From an uncultured Chlamydiae bacterium (GTDB lineage Bacteria; Chlamydiota; Chlamydiia; Chlamydiales; 2-12-FULL-49-11), in assembly GCA_937996705.1 (NCBI GenBank), contig CALKUQ010000037.1, positions 1-5,312 of the forward strand: a stretch of 5,312 nt of DNA, written 5' to 3'. Below are positions 5,284 through 5,312 of this stretch, one piece after another. Numbering within the stretch: position 1 is the first letter of the stretch; the number at the start of each line of letters is the position of its first letter. The notes under the pieces were generated by a model. It saw only the letters and a program-made list of their open reading frames with translations, did no database searches and was not told the DNA's origin. A program made the position numbers and the translations under genes.

Positions 5284-5312
5284 AAAAACTCTTAACAAAT
5301 CATGGAGCAATG

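Overview
The window reads as a piece of an AT-rich bacterial chromosome that I place, with moderate confidence, in an environmental member of the Chlamydiota (Parachlamydia/Waddlia/Simkania type). The reasons are indirect. A PhnP-like hydrolase gene lies directly before hflX, an order I recall from Chlamydia. A citrate synthase is present, which Chlamydiaceae lack but amoeba-associated chlamydiae keep, and it is of the eukaryote-like type. No marker such as rRNA is present to prove the assignment.

Layout. Bases 1-379 hold the last 125 codons of citrate synthase (gltA) on the plus strand. A very compact plus-strand run follows: an unrecognised six-segment membrane protein (411-1250), an FAD-dependent oxidoreductase resembling the C-terminal domain of MnmC (1232-2107), a PhnP-like metallo-beta-lactamase-fold hydrolase (2109-2855), the ribosome-associated GTPase HflX (2848-4170) and RadC (4174-4842). 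Junctions are a 31-base gap, a 19-base overlap, a 1-base gap, an 8-base overlap and a 3-base gap, so the five downstream genes are probably one transcription unit with translational coupling. A possible promoter across the gltA stop codon would start transcription almost on the ATG of the membrane-protein gene. An 89-codon gene of unknown function (4837-5106, minus strand) meets radC tail to tail with a 6-base overlap.

The right end (5107-5312) has no recognised gene but is rich in structure: a good ribosome-binding site and candidate promoter for the minus-strand gene, a 23-base near-palindrome just behind that promoter, a 10-base perfect palindrome, and a perfect head-to-tail duplication of a 30-base unit. 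The window ends close to a possible plus-strand start codon.

Functionally the operon mixes translation-related maintenance (a possible tRNA wobble-base oxidoreductase and the ribosome-splitting HflX) with a hydrolase, RadC and a membrane protein. The sequence does not show one common pathway. I did not find a clearly new defence or mobile system. The least explained items are the duplicated 30-base unit with its neighbouring palindromes, and the small minus-strand protein, whose strand/helix pattern suggests a ubiquitin-like beta-grasp fold.
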